A DNA stretch of 64,000 bases from assembly GCF_016195855.1 (NCBI RefSeq), contig NZ_JACPYU010000013.1:53224-117223 (forward strand), read 5' to 3'. Below, in pieces: positions 35,425 to 44,049 of this stretch. This DNA comes from Aquabacterium sp. GTDB lineage: Bacteria > Pseudomonadota > Gammaproteobacteria > Burkholderiales > Burkholderiaceae_C. A model generated the notes under the pieces. The model had not been told where the DNA came from and did not search any database. It was given only the letters and a program-made list of their open reading frames with translations. How positions within the stretch are numbered: the first letter of the stretch is position 1; each line of letters opens with the position of its first letter. The position numbers and the translations under genes are program-made.

Positions 35425-37479
35425 ATGAATAACTTTAAGCGGGTATCGGCCGCGGTTCTAGCTGGTATGACGCTGCTGTGTGCGGCCGGGGCTTCCTACG
35501 GCTTGGGCTTCGGTCACGCTAGCAGCCGTGCCGTTTTGGGCGACACCCTGAAGGTGAGCGTTCCTCTTCGCCTTGAACCCGGCGAAGAAATTCCCAATGA
35601 ATGCGTTGCCGCCGATGTGTATTTCGGTGATGACAAAGTCTCGCCCAAGGTCATCTTCACGGAGGTGCTTGCAGGTGAGGGGCGTGACCGCGTGCTGTAT
35701 GTCGGCAGCACCATCGCCATCAGCGAGCCCGTGGTCACCATCTACCTGGCGGCCGGATGCAAGTCCCGCATCACGCGCAAGATCGTGACCTTCCCTGATC
35801 CGCCTGGCGCCTCGGTTCCGTTGGTCACAGAGGCCTCGCCGGTCAACGTGGCCGAAACCATCCAGGCTGCTACCTTGCCCGCAACCGGCACTGTCAGCCC
35901 GCCTGGCGCCTTGCCAGGGCGCAAGTCCCCCTCGCGCATGGCGTCACCCCAGGCGTCGACACTGGGCGACTCGCCTGTGCAGGCAAACAAAGCGGCCAGG
36001 TCGGCCAAGGCTGTCAAAGCCAGAAGCGCCGTGATGCCCAGCATGACGGTGGCTGATGTGGCCGCGCCAGCGAGCGACAAGCCTGTGTCGGCCGGCGCTG
36101 CGCCATCGCGCAAGGCGGGTACCAAAGGCCGCGCTTCGCCAGCCAGTGAAGATGGCGGCCGCCTGCTGCTGGATCCGGCCGATACGGATGCCATGGTCAT
36201 CCCCAATCTGCGCATGACGCCTTCGCTGGGCTCGCCCACCTCAGCCGAGGACGCGTCCCCCGAAGTGGCGGCTCGTCGGCAAACTGCCGCGGCCATCTGG
36301 CTCGCGCTCAATGCCTCGCCCGAGCAAATGGCCCGCGACCGTGATCGCCTGCAGCAGCTTGAGCAGCGCCTGGCGCAACTCAAGCAGGAGGGTGATCAGG
36401 CCCAGCAGAACATGGCCGCACTGAAGACACGCCTGCAAAAGGCCGAGTCCGGAACGGGCAGGTCCTCCTATGTTCTGTGGCTGTTGCTGCTGGCGGCGCT
36501 GGGCCTGTCGGCCTATCTCTATCAACGTTTGCGCCAGGAGCGCAAGCGCAGCGAGTCTTGGTGGCACTCGCAGGCCCAGTCCAACCTGAGTGAGCAGGAT
36601 CTGGACCGCGAGCCGGAGCTTTCGCGCACGTCTGCCGAGTTCGTCCATGTGCCCTCCGGGTCATCGTCCACGGAAGGCCAGACCGAGGCGGGTGTGTTCA
36701 CCCCCATGGCAACCGAGCCCAGCAGGCCGCTGACCTCGGCGACGATCCACAAGTTTGTGCCGGATGCCGTGCCGCCGGCCATCCAGATGCCGCCGGTCGG
36801 TGCTGCTCACAGCGAGCCGCTCAGAGAGGTGTCGGTCGAAGAGTTGATCGACCTGGAGCAGCAAGCCGAGTTCTTCGTGGTGCTGGGGCAGGACGATGCC
36901 GCCATTGACCTGCTGGAAGGCCATGTGCACCACACGACCGGTGCCAGCCCCTTGCCCTTCCTGAAGCTGCTGGAAATCTACCGCCGCGTCGGCAAGCGCA
37001 CCGACTACGAGCGCGTGCAGGCCGAATTCAACCAGCGCTTCAATGCTTACGCACCCGCGTGGGATGCTGATCTGCAGCAAGGGCACATGCTCGAGGATTA
37101 CCCCGGTGTGATCGAGCGCCTGCAGGCCTTGTGGGCCGAGCCCGTCCGTGCCATGGCGGTGCTGGAGAAATCCCTGACCCGGCCTGAGAGCGGCGATGAC
37201 ACCTTCGAGTTGCCGGCCTACCGTGAACTGTTGTTCCTCTACGCCGTGGCCCGTGACCTGTCCGAGCGCGACATTGTGGATCGCCACAGCGTGGACCTGC
37301 TGTTGCCCGTGGTGGACCTGTCGGCCAACGAGCCCGCCGCCTCGGTCCACGCGGCGCCGGTGATCGAGCCTCTGATGGCCACGCGGCCCATCAAGGCCCA
37401 ACCAGAAGCCAGCCCCAGCATGAACCTGGATCTGCACCTGGACGATCTGCACGTGACACCGCCCGATCAGCGGTCGTGA
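35425..37479 (+). CDS. FimV-like membrane protein
   Basis: 684 residues. A signal-like N-terminus (1 to about 26, ASYGLG) leads to a small beta domain (LGFGHASSRAVLGDTLKVSVPL), which resembles the FimV N-terminal domain. A long Ala/Ser/Pro-rich disordered region follows, then a Gln/Leu-rich coiled coil (about 295-340). A single transmembrane helix (about 350-367, VLWLLLLAALGLSAYLY) and a cytoplasmic tail with TPR-like helices come next; the tail has QAEFFVVLGQDDAAIDLLEGH. FimV/HubP proteins organise cell poles and type IV pilus assembly. No LysM motif is evident, and the gene is not next to truA/asd where classical fimV sits. It is probably a paralogue. Confidence 0.72.
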   Translation: MNNFKRVSAAVLAGMTLLCAAGASYGLGFGHASSRAVLGDTLKVSVPLRLEPGEEIPNECVAADVYFGDDKVSPKVIFTEVLAGEGRDRVLYVGSTIAISEPVVTIYLAAGCKSRITRKIVTFPDPPGASVPLVTEASPVNVAETIQAATLPATGTVSPPGALPGRKSPSRMASPQASTLGDSPVQANKAARSAKAVKARSAVMPSMTVADVAAPASDKPVSAGAAPSRKAGTKGRASPASEDGGRLLLDPADTDAMVIPNLRMTPSLGSPTSAEDASPEVAARRQTAAAIWLALNASPEQMARDRDRLQQLEQRLAQLKQEGDQAQQNMAALKTRLQKAESGTGRSSYVLWLLLLAALGLSAYLYQRLRQERKRSESWWHSQAQSNLSEQDLDREPELSRTSAEFVHVPSGSSSTEGQTEAGVFTPMATEPSRPLTSATIHKFVPDAVPPAIQMPPVGAAHSEPLREVSVEELIDLEQQAEFFVVLGQDDAAIDLLEGHVHHTTGASPLPFLKLLEIYRRVGKRTDYERVQAEFNQRFNAYAPAWDADLQQGHMLEDYPGVIERLQALWAEPVRAMAVLEKSLTRPESGDDTFELPAYRELLFLYAVARDLSERDIVDRHSVDLLLPVVDLSANEPAASVHAAPVIEPLMATRPIKAQPEASPSMNLDLHLDDLHVTPPDQRS

Positions 37480-37516
37480 TCAGGGGCAGCCGTCAAAGGC
37501 CGCATCACAGACCACT

Positions 37517-38488
37517 TCACAAACCGTAGTCGACCTCGCTCTGGCCATGGGCCGGCGATTGCATGGCCTGCATGATCAGCGCCTTGGTCAGGCGATCCGA
37601 GATCAACTCGGCAAAGGCCAGCACAAACTGGCGCAGGTAAGCGCCACGCTTGAAAGCCAGCCTCGCCATATTGGGCCCGAACAGGTGACCAACGGGGCGC
37701 CAGACCAGTTCACTGCCGGGCGTGCTCATCGTCGGGTCGTCCTTGACGGCCATCTCGGCCACCAGGCCAATCCCCAGGCCCAGCCGTGTATAGGTCTTGA
37801 TCACATCGGCATCAATGGCTTCGAGCACCACATTCGGTGTCAGGCCACGTTGTGCGAAAGCCTGGTCGATGCGCTTGCGGCCGGTGAAAGACGGGTGATA
37901 CGAGATCAGTGGCTCGGCGGCCAACTGCTCCAGTGTCAGGCGCGGCACCTGCGTCAGCGGGTGCGTGGCCGGCATCACCACCACGTGCTGCCATTCGTAG
38001 CAAGGCAGGGTGACCAGCTCTGGGAAGTCGCTCAGCGACTCGGTGGCCAGGCCGATGTCGGCGGTTTCGTCCAGCACCATCTGGGCAACCTGCTCGGGCG
38101 TGCCCTGGTGCAGGCTGACCGACACCTTCGGGTACTTCTTGCGCAGCGCCGCCACCGGCTCGGGCAAGACATAGCGGGCCTGCGTGTGCGTGGTCGCGAT
38201 CGACAGGGTGCCCGCATCCTGCATGGCGTACTCGTCGCCAATGCGGCGCAGGTTGCCCAGCTCGCGCAGGATGATGTCGATGGATTGCAGCACCTGCTGG
38301 CCAGGCTCGGTCACGCGCTTGAGGCGCTTGCCGTGCCGCACGAAGATGTCCACGCCCAGTTCTTCCTCCAGCTCCATGATGGCTTTGGAGATGCCAGGCT
38401 GCGAGGTGTGCAGCGCTTTGGCGGTCTCAGTCAGGTTGAGGTTGCGTCGGGCAGCCTCGTAGACAAAGCGGAACTGGTGCAGGTTCAT
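37517..38488 (-). CDS. cysB: CysB-type LysR-family regulator of sulfur assimilation
   Basis: 323 residues. N-terminal winged helix-turn-helix with MNLHQFRFVYEAARRNLNLT and LHTSQPGISKAIMELE, diagnostic of CysB/Cbl. The LysR substrate domain has THTQARYVLPEPV and a sulfate/acetylserine-pocket-like TRLGLGIGLVAEMAV. It activates cysteine biosynthesis genes in response to O-acetylserine or N-acetylserine in known members. It is the last gene of lptF-lptG-cbiX-cysB, 13 bp after cbiX. Proximity to a sirohydrochlorin chelatase (sirohaem for sulfite reductase) fits a sulfur role. Confidence 0.93.
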   Translation of the reverse strand: MNLHQFRFVYEAARRNLNLTETAKALHTSQPGISKAIMELEEELGVDIFVRHGKRLKRVTEPGQQVLQSIDIILRELGNLRRIGDEYAMQDAGTLSIATTHTQARYVLPEPVAALRKKYPKVSVSLHQGTPEQVAQMVLDETADIGLATESLSDFPELVTLPCYEWQHVVVMPATHPLTQVPRLTLEQLAAEPLISYHPSFTGRKRIDQAFAQRGLTPNVVLEAIDADVIKTYTRLGLGIGLVAEMAVKDDPTMSTPGSELVWRPVGHLFGPNMARLAFKRGAYLRQFVLAFAELISDRLTKALIMQAMQSPAHGQSEVDYGL

Positions 38489-38501
38489 GGCCGCGCTTCC
38501 C

Positions 38502-38888
38502 TCAGTCTTCGGGCTGGGCCAGCTGCCAGGCCGCGTCCACCAGCCCCTGGATCAGCACGTCCGTCTCACCGACCGCCTGGCTCAGCGTCCAGCGGATATC
38601 GGGGTGCTGGCGGGCCATGTCATCCAGCAGTTGCGGCAGGTCCTTGCGCACATGGCCGCCAGCCCCCAGGAACAAGGGCACCACGGTGATGCGCGTGCAG
38701 CCCTTGCGAACCAGGTCGGCGGCGGCTTTGGCAATGCTGGGCGACATGAACTCCAGGTAGGCGAGCTCGACCTCGTCGCCACTGGCCGCGGCGCGGGCGC
38801 GCAGCCGGTCGGCCACGATTTCAAACGGGCGGGCCCAGGCGGGGTCGCGCGCGCCATGGGCAAAAAGCAGGATGCCGGATCGGTCCAT
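38502..38888 (-). CDS. cbiX: CbiX/SirB-type sirohydrochlorin chelatase (short form)
   Basis: 128 residues, the size of the small single-domain CbiX proteins, which act as dimers. The metal-binding and catalytic His11 lies in LLFAHGARD, and the second conserved segment is VVPLFLGAGGHVRKDLPQLL. It inserts iron (sirohaem) or cobalt into sirohydrochlorin. Adjacent cysB suggests iron insertion for sulfite reductase. It is 33 bp downstream of lptG and 13 bp upstream of cysB on the same strand. Confidence 0.93.
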   Translation of the reverse strand: MDRSGILLFAHGARDPAWARPFEIVADRLRARAAASGDEVELAYLEFMSPSIAKAAADLVRKGCTRITVVPLFLGAGGHVRKDLPQLLDDMARQHPDIRWTLSQAVGETDVLIQGLVDAAWQLAQPED

Positions 38889-38921
38889 GAGTCAACCTCA
38901 AAACGTGAGCGTACGGGTGTT

Positions 38922-40088
38922 TCAGCGGTAGCGCACCAGCCAGACAAAGGCGCTCAGTGACAGCAACAGGTAGGCGATGCTGGGTGCGGCCGCTGCCAGC
39001 CAGGGTTGCCATTGGTGCAGCAGGCCCAGGTGGCTGGAAATATGGTTGATCAGCACGAAGCTGATGCCCAGCATGATGCCGCCAAAAATCTTCAGGCTCA
39101 TGCCGCCGCTGCGTGCGTGAAGATAGGCGAAGGGCAGGGCCAGCGCCACCATCACCATGCAGACCAGCGGGTAGAAGGTCTTCTTCCAGAACTCGATTTC
39201 ATAGCGCTGGGCAGCCTGGGCGTTGGTGGCCAGATGCTGGGTGTAGCGCCACAGCGCCAATGTGGACATCGTTTCCGGCGGCAGCACCGAAGCCGACACC
39301 ACCAGCGGCGTCAGGCTGCTCTGCCAGTCCATCTGAGCCGGATGCGTCTCGGCAATGATCTTGCTGCCGTCCAGCACGGCTTGCTCGCCCACCATTTCAT
39401 GCGACAGCCAGCGGGTGTCGGTCACCTGCTTGAGGTGCCAGACCGAGCCCGTGGCCGTGGTGGCATCGCCCAGCGCTTCAACCTCGGCACGCTCTGCTGC
39501 CACGCGGCGGATCAGGCGCCCTTGGGTGTCGAACTCGAAAATGCGCACCAGCCCGAACTCACCCTGGCTGTTGGCCGAGCCGACGTTCACGGTGATGTTG
39601 TGAAAGCCTTTGCCCGTCACCTCCCGGCGTTCGCGCAGCCAGGTGCCACCGTGGCCCAGGTTGAGGCCTTGTCGGCTGCTGAACTTGGCGCGGTGCAAAG
39701 CCAGTTGCTGCTCGGACCAGGGCACATACCAGTTGCCCACCACCACCATCAGCAAGGCGGCCAGGATGCCCAGCACGCCCAGCAGGCTGAGCGCCCGGCC
39801 GGGGCCCAGGCCACCCGTGCGCAAGATGGTGAACTCCGAGGTCTGTGCCATGCGGGCCAGCGCCAGGATGCCGCCGATCAGCAAAGCGATCGGGAACAGG
39901 TCATAGAAGTGGGCGCCTTGCAGGAAGATGCAGGTCCAGATGGCGTTCATGACCGAGTAGCCACGGTGCCCCAGGTCCTGCAGCTCTTCCACAAAGTCGA
40001 TGAAGAAGAACAGGGCAGAGAAGGCCAGCGTCACGAAACCCACATGGGTGACCATCGTCGTGAAAATCAAGCGACGAACGGTGTTCAT
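38922..40088 (-). CDS. lptG: LPS export ABC transporter permease LptG
   Basis: 388 residues with six transmembrane helices, three at each end, flanking a periplasmic beta-jellyroll (about 110-265). The N-terminus MNTVRRLIFTTMVTHVGFVTL and the C-terminal GGMSLKIFGGIMLGISFVLINH are typical of LptG. With LptF and LptB it extracts lipopolysaccharide from the inner membrane and hands it to LptC/LptA. Its ATG overlaps the lptF stop by 4 bases. The lptFG pair lies divergent from pepA, as in many proteobacteria. Confidence 0.96.
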   Translation of the reverse strand: MNTVRRLIFTTMVTHVGFVTLAFSALFFFIDFVEELQDLGHRGYSVMNAIWTCIFLQGAHFYDLFPIALLIGGILALARMAQTSEFTILRTGGLGPGRALSLLGVLGILAALLMVVVGNWYVPWSEQQLALHRAKFSSRQGLNLGHGGTWLRERREVTGKGFHNITVNVGSANSQGEFGLVRIFEFDTQGRLIRRVAAERAEVEALGDATTATGSVWHLKQVTDTRWLSHEMVGEQAVLDGSKIIAETHPAQMDWQSSLTPLVVSASVLPPETMSTLALWRYTQHLATNAQAAQRYEIEFWKKTFYPLVCMVMVALALPFAYLHARSGGMSLKIFGGIMLGISFVLINHISSHLGLLHQWQPWLAAAAPSIAYLLLSLSAFVWLVRYR

Positions 40089-41212
40089 GCCGCACCTCCC
40101 GCGCGTTTGAGTCGACCAGAAGGGCCCGCACGGCGCGCCACCGTCTGCCCCGGCATCAAGGCGCCATCACGCCACCAGAGCACGGCCAGCGCGCCCAGTG
40201 TCAGCCCGCCATGGACCAGCAGCAGGCCGGGGATCCAGCCCAGCTTGCCCTGGCTCACCCAGTTCTGGCTCAGGCTCAGCAGGTTGAAATACACCACGAA
40301 CACCAGCAAGGCGTAAACCAGATTCCAGTTGCTGTTGCGGCGCGCGTTGCCGGCGGCCAGGCTCAGGCCTGCCAGCACCATGTTCAATGTGGCCCAGACC
40401 AGGCCGAAGCGCCAGTTCAGCTCACCATGGGCTTCCTTGCTGTGGACGCCCAGCAGCGTGTGTGTGGGCAAGGACCGTACTTCAGGCGCCAGCTTTTGCG
40501 GGTCCACCACTTCGCCCACGAGGATACGGGCCGTCTCAAAGCGTGAGAGGGTCTTTTCAGAGGTGGCCAGATCCGTCTGGGTGCGCTCGCCCTGGCTCAG
40601 CACCAGGTAACGCAGGTCCTGGTCGATGCGCAACTGGCCCTCGCGCGCGGTGATGACCGACTCCTGCCCCTTGTCGGTCAGCACCATGAAGACGTTCTTG
40701 CCGGTTTGCTGGCCATCGCTGTGGCTGTCGATGAAGAACACGCGCTTGCCGTCCGCAGAGGTCTGAAACTGGCCGGGCGACACGCGGGCCATGTCCGAGC
40801 GTTTCTCGAACCGGTACTTGAGCACCTGGGTCTGGCTCTGGGCCCAGGGCCGCGCCACCAGTGTCGAGAAGGCCACCACGGCCAGCACGGGCCAGGCCAT
40901 GCGCAGCAGCGGGGGCACGAAATTGAACTGCCGGGCGCCGCTGGCCTGCCAGACCACCATCTCGCTGTCGCGCCAGAGCCGGCTGAGCACGGTGACCACC
41001 GCCACGAACAAAGCCAGGGCAATGAGGATGGGCAACTGGCCGATGACGGTGTAGCTCAGCACCAGGCTGACGTCAGCCGGCGCGAAGCTGCCCTTGGTCG
41101 CCTGGCCGAGGATGCGGATGAGCACCATGGTCAGGACCACGGTCAGCAACACCACCAGGGTGCCGATAAAGCTGCGCCAGAGTTCGCGGCGCACGGAGGA
41201 ATCGAATAACAT
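40085..41212 (-). CDS. lptF: LPS export ABC transporter permease LptF
   Basis: 375 residues, same architecture as LptG: three transmembrane helices, periplasmic jellyroll, three transmembrane helices. It starts MLFDSSVRRELWRSFIGTLV, and the conserved region MARVSPGQFQTSADGKRVFF lies in the jellyroll. The C-terminus is extended and Arg-rich (ARRAGPSGRLKRAGGAA) and may interact with the membrane surface. First gene of the minus-strand operon; only 27 bp separate its start from that of pepA, so the divergent promoters must overlap the coding ends. Confidence 0.96.
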   Translation of the reverse strand: MLFDSSVRRELWRSFIGTLVVLLTVVLTMVLIRILGQATKGSFAPADVSLVLSYTVIGQLPILIALALFVAVVTVLSRLWRDSEMVVWQASGARQFNFVPPLLRMAWPVLAVVAFSTLVARPWAQSQTQVLKYRFEKRSDMARVSPGQFQTSADGKRVFFIDSHSDGQQTGKNVFMVLTDKGQESVITAREGQLRIDQDLRYLVLSQGERTQTDLATSEKTLSRFETARILVGEVVDPQKLAPEVRSLPTHTLLGVHSKEAHGELNWRFGLVWATLNMVLAGLSLAAGNARRNSNWNLVYALLVFVVYFNLLSLSQNWVSQGKLGWIPGLLLVHGGLTLGALAVLWWRDGALMPGQTVARRAGPSGRLKRAGGAA

Positions 41213-41239
41213 TGGTCAGATCAAATCAATCCGTCCATT

Positions 41240-42841
41240 ATGGACTTGCACTGCATGGACTACCGCTCCACCGTGGCCGAAGGGCCCGCCCTGTCTCAGG
41301 TCAACGCTGACGCGCTGCTGCTGGTTCTGACCAGCGATCAAGCCAATACGGGCGACGCGGTGCTTGACAAACTCGTCAAGGAGGCCGTGGCGGCTGAAGA
41401 TTTCGCCTTCAAGGCCGGGCGCGTGCTGTATGTGCACCGCCCCGCTGGCGTGAAGTCGGCCCGCCTGCTGCTGTTGGGCGCGGCTGACAACAAGCCCAAG
41501 TCCTACAAGGCGGCTGTGGCGAAAGGCCTGGCCCAGGTGAAGGATCTGGGCGCTGCGCATGTGGCGGTGGCCGCCGCCAAAGGCTTCAAGCTGACCGCTG
41601 AGCATGCCAAGGCCCTGGTGCTGGGCACGGCTGACGCCACGTATGTGTACCGCCACACCAAGCCCAGCGCGCCCAAGGCCGGCGCCCTCAAGAAGGTGAC
41701 TGTGGTGTCTTCGCAGGCCGAGGCCGCCGCCGTCAAGGCCGGCCTGGCTCAAGGCCAGGCTGTGGCCGAGGGCGTGGCACTGGGCCGTGAGCTGGGCAAC
41801 CTGCCGGCCAACTACTGCACGCCCACCCACCTGGCCAACGAGGCCAAGCGCTTGGCACGCACCTTCAAGCACATCAAGGCCGAGGTGCTGGAGCGCCGAG
41901 CCCTGGAAAAGCTGGGCATGGGCTCCTTCCTGTCCGTGACCAACGGCTCGGCGCAGCCGCCCAAGTTCATCATCCTGCGTTATGAAGGCGCCCCCGCCTC
42001 GCAAGCACCGGTGGTGCTGGTGGGCAAGGGCATCACCTTCGATACGGGCGGCATCTCGCTCAAGCCCGGTGCCGGCATGGATGAAATGAAGTTCGACATG
42101 GGGGGCGCCGCCAGCGTGCTGGGCACCTTCCGCGCCGTGGCCGACCTGCAGCCCAAGCTCAACCTGATCGGCCTGATCCCCACTTGCGAGAACATGCCCA
42201 GCGGAACGGCCACCAAGCCGGGCGACGTGGTCACCAGCATGTCGGGCCAGACCATCGAGGTGCTCAACACCGACGCCGAAGGGCGCCTGATCCTGTGTGA
42301 TGCCTTGACCTATGCCGAGCGCTTCAAGCCCGCAGCCGTGGTGGACATCGCCACCTTGACGGGCGCCTGCGTGGTGGCCCTGGGCAACGTCCACAGCGGC
42401 CTGTTCTCGGCCGATGACCAGCTGGCCAATGCCCTGCTGGCCGCCGGCCAGACCGCCCAGGACACGGCCTGGCGCATGCCGATGGACGAAGAGTATGGCG
42501 AGTCGCTCAAGAGCAACTTTGCCGATCTGGGCAATGTGGGTGGCCGCGAAGGCGGCGCCATCACGGCGGCCGTGTTCCTGAGCAAGTTCACCAAGGCCTA
42601 CCGCTGGGCTCACCTGGACATCGCCGGTTCTGCCTGGAAGTCGGGTGGCGCCAAGGGTGGCACCGGTCGCCCTGTGGGCCTGTTGACCCAGTTCATCCTG
42701 GATCAGGCCGCCGCAGGCAAGGACGCCATTGCGCCCTTGCCCAAGAAGGCCGAGGGCAAGGCGGTCGCGGGCAAGGCTGTGCGCCGCCGCGCTGCGGCCC
42801 CGCGCAAGACTGCTGCCAAAACGGCGGCAGCCAAGGCATGA
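41240..42841 (+). CDS. pepA: Leucyl aminopeptidase (M17 family)
   Basis: 533 residues, longer than the usual 480-500. N-terminal macro-like domain (to about 170), then the M17 catalytic domain. Metal and catalytic residues are visible in VGKGITFDTGGISLKP (Lys263 and Asp268) and in NTDAEGRLILCDAL. It removes N-terminal residues from peptides, and hexameric PepA can also act as a DNA-binding protein. The C-terminus carries an unusual Lys/Arg/Ala-rich tail (RRRAAAPRKTAAKTAAAKA) of about 30 residues resembling the basic tails of DNA-binding proteins. The start could also be the ATG at 41255. Leads pepA-holC-hypothetical. Confidence 0.94.
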   Translation: MDLHCMDYRSTVAEGPALSQVNADALLLVLTSDQANTGDAVLDKLVKEAVAAEDFAFKAGRVLYVHRPAGVKSARLLLLGAADNKPKSYKAAVAKGLAQVKDLGAAHVAVAAAKGFKLTAEHAKALVLGTADATYVYRHTKPSAPKAGALKKVTVVSSQAEAAAVKAGLAQGQAVAEGVALGRELGNLPANYCTPTHLANEAKRLARTFKHIKAEVLERRALEKLGMGSFLSVTNGSAQPPKFIILRYEGAPASQAPVVLVGKGITFDTGGISLKPGAGMDEMKFDMGGAASVLGTFRAVADLQPKLNLIGLIPTCENMPSGTATKPGDVVTSMSGQTIEVLNTDAEGRLILCDALTYAERFKPAAVVDIATLTGACVVALGNVHSGLFSADDQLANALLAAGQTAQDTAWRMPMDEEYGESLKSNFADLGNVGGREGGAITAAVFLSKFTKAYRWAHLDIAGSAWKSGGAKGGTGRPVGLLTQFILDQAAAGKDAIAPLPKKAEGKAVAGKAVRRRAAAPRKTAAKTAAAKA

Positions 42842-42851
42842 CAAGGTAGCC

Positions 42852-43286
42852 ATGGGCAAGGTGGAGTTTCATCACGGCGTGGGCGACAAGCTGTCGTATG
42901 CCTGCCGCCTGTTGCGCAAGGCTTACAAGGCCGGCGCGAAGGTCGTCGTGACCGGCGACGCGGCCACGCTGCGCACGCTGGACAAGCAGTTGTGGGTGTT
43001 TGACGACCAGGAGTTCCTGCCGCATGTCATGGCCTCGCAGGGGCAACCTGTGTCACCGCGCCAGCATGACACCCCGATCTGGTTGTCAGAGGACCCTGAC
43101 ACGGCGCCGGGCGACCGCGGCATCCTGATCAACCTGGGGCAGGAGATGCCTGCCGGCATGGCCCGCTTCGAGCGCCTGTTTGACATCGTCAGCAGCGCGC
43201 CGGACGACCGCCAGTTGGGTCGCCAGCGCTGGAAGGCCTATGCCGCCATGGGCTGGCAGGTGCAGCCACACGAGGTCAAAGAATGA
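42852..43286 (+). CDS. holC: DNA polymerase III chi subunit
   Basis: 144 residues, normal for HolC. It begins MGKVEFHHGVGDKLSYACRL and contains LDKQLWVFDDQEFLPH and a C-terminal MGWQVQPHEVK. Chi links the clamp-loader complex (through psi) to single-stranded-DNA-binding protein. The start at 42852 is 10 bp after pepA; the open frame upstream overlaps pepA. The pepA-holC order is conserved across proteobacteria. Its stop overlaps the next ATG (ATGA), so the following hypothetical protein is translationally coupled. Confidence 0.94.
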   Translation: MGKVEFHHGVGDKLSYACRLLRKAYKAGAKVVVTGDAATLRTLDKQLWVFDDQEFLPHVMASQGQPVSPRQHDTPIWLSEDPDTAPGDRGILINLGQEMPAGMARFERLFDIVSSAPDDRQLGRQRWKAYAAMGWQVQPHEVKE

Positions 43287-43984
43287 GCCAAGGCGCCCAA
43301 CCCAATCCGGCCCAGGTGCCCACCTTGACCGAGGTGATCGAGCTGCTGTCGCCCACCCCCGTGAGAGACGATGGCTTGAACACCGCGGCCCGGCCGGCCG
43401 CGCCCGCGCAAGGCACCCCTGCGGCCACACCCATCGTCACCCGTGGCTTGCCCGCCAGTCAGCAAGGGCGCAGCACCTGGGCGCCGATGACGACGGTGGT
43501 CGTCTCCTCGCTGGAGCCCGTGTCCAGCCAGGCGGTGGTGGCCCTGGCCGACTTGCCGGTGCTGGAGGCGGTCGTGCCTGAGCCTGCGGTCGAGCCCGTG
43601 GCCGCAGCGGCCAGGCCGCCTGTGCTGCCCGCTGCAGTGCCGCTTGTACGGCAGCCCACCCAGCAGCCTGTTCAATCGGGGCTGATCCCGACGGTGACGG
43701 ACGAGGTCAAGCCCGTGGAGCCCATCGTGGCCGCGCCCCTGGTGCCCGCTTTGCCTGTCTTGCCCGAGATTTCCGAGGCGCAACTGGCCCATCGGGTGAT
43801 GGGCGATGTCCAGCGCCAGATCGACGGCATGCTGGACTTCCGCCTGCGCGAGGCGATGGGCCCAATCCTGGCCCGGCATACCGAGGCCTTGGTCAAAGAC
43901 CTGCGCGAAGAGCTCAACCGCACCATGCGCGATGTGGTCACCCGTTCGGTGGCCCAGGAAATGGCCAAGCTGCGTCAGCGCTGA
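43283..43984 (+). CDS. Hypothetical protein coupled to holC, Pro/Ala/Val-rich with helical C-terminus
   Basis: 233 residues starting at the ATG overlapping the holC stop. Residues 1 to about 160 are low-complexity and rich in Pro, Ala and Val, probably disordered. The last 70 residues form strongly amphipathic charged helices (HRVMGDVQRQIDGMLDFRLR, ALVKDLREELNRTMRDVV) likely to oligomerise. Similar Pro-rich proteins follow holC in other Burkholderiales (possibly the DUF2486 group, from memory). Coupling to holC may be positional only. Function unknown. Confidence 0.75.
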   Translation: MSQGAQPNPAQVPTLTEVIELLSPTPVRDDGLNTAARPAAPAQGTPAATPIVTRGLPASQQGRSTWAPMTTVVVSSLEPVSSQAVVALADLPVLEAVVPEPAVEPVAAAARPPVLPAAVPLVRQPTQQPVQSGLIPTVTDEVKPVEPIVAAPLVPALPVLPEISEAQLAHRVMGDVQRQIDGMLDFRLREAMGPILARHTEALVKDLREELNRTMRDVVTRSVAQEMAKLRQR

Positions 43985-44049
43985 GGTCTTGTTCGCTTTC
44001 CCCGTTTTTACCCATCATTTACCAATCATTCAGTTTTGAGGTGGACCCG

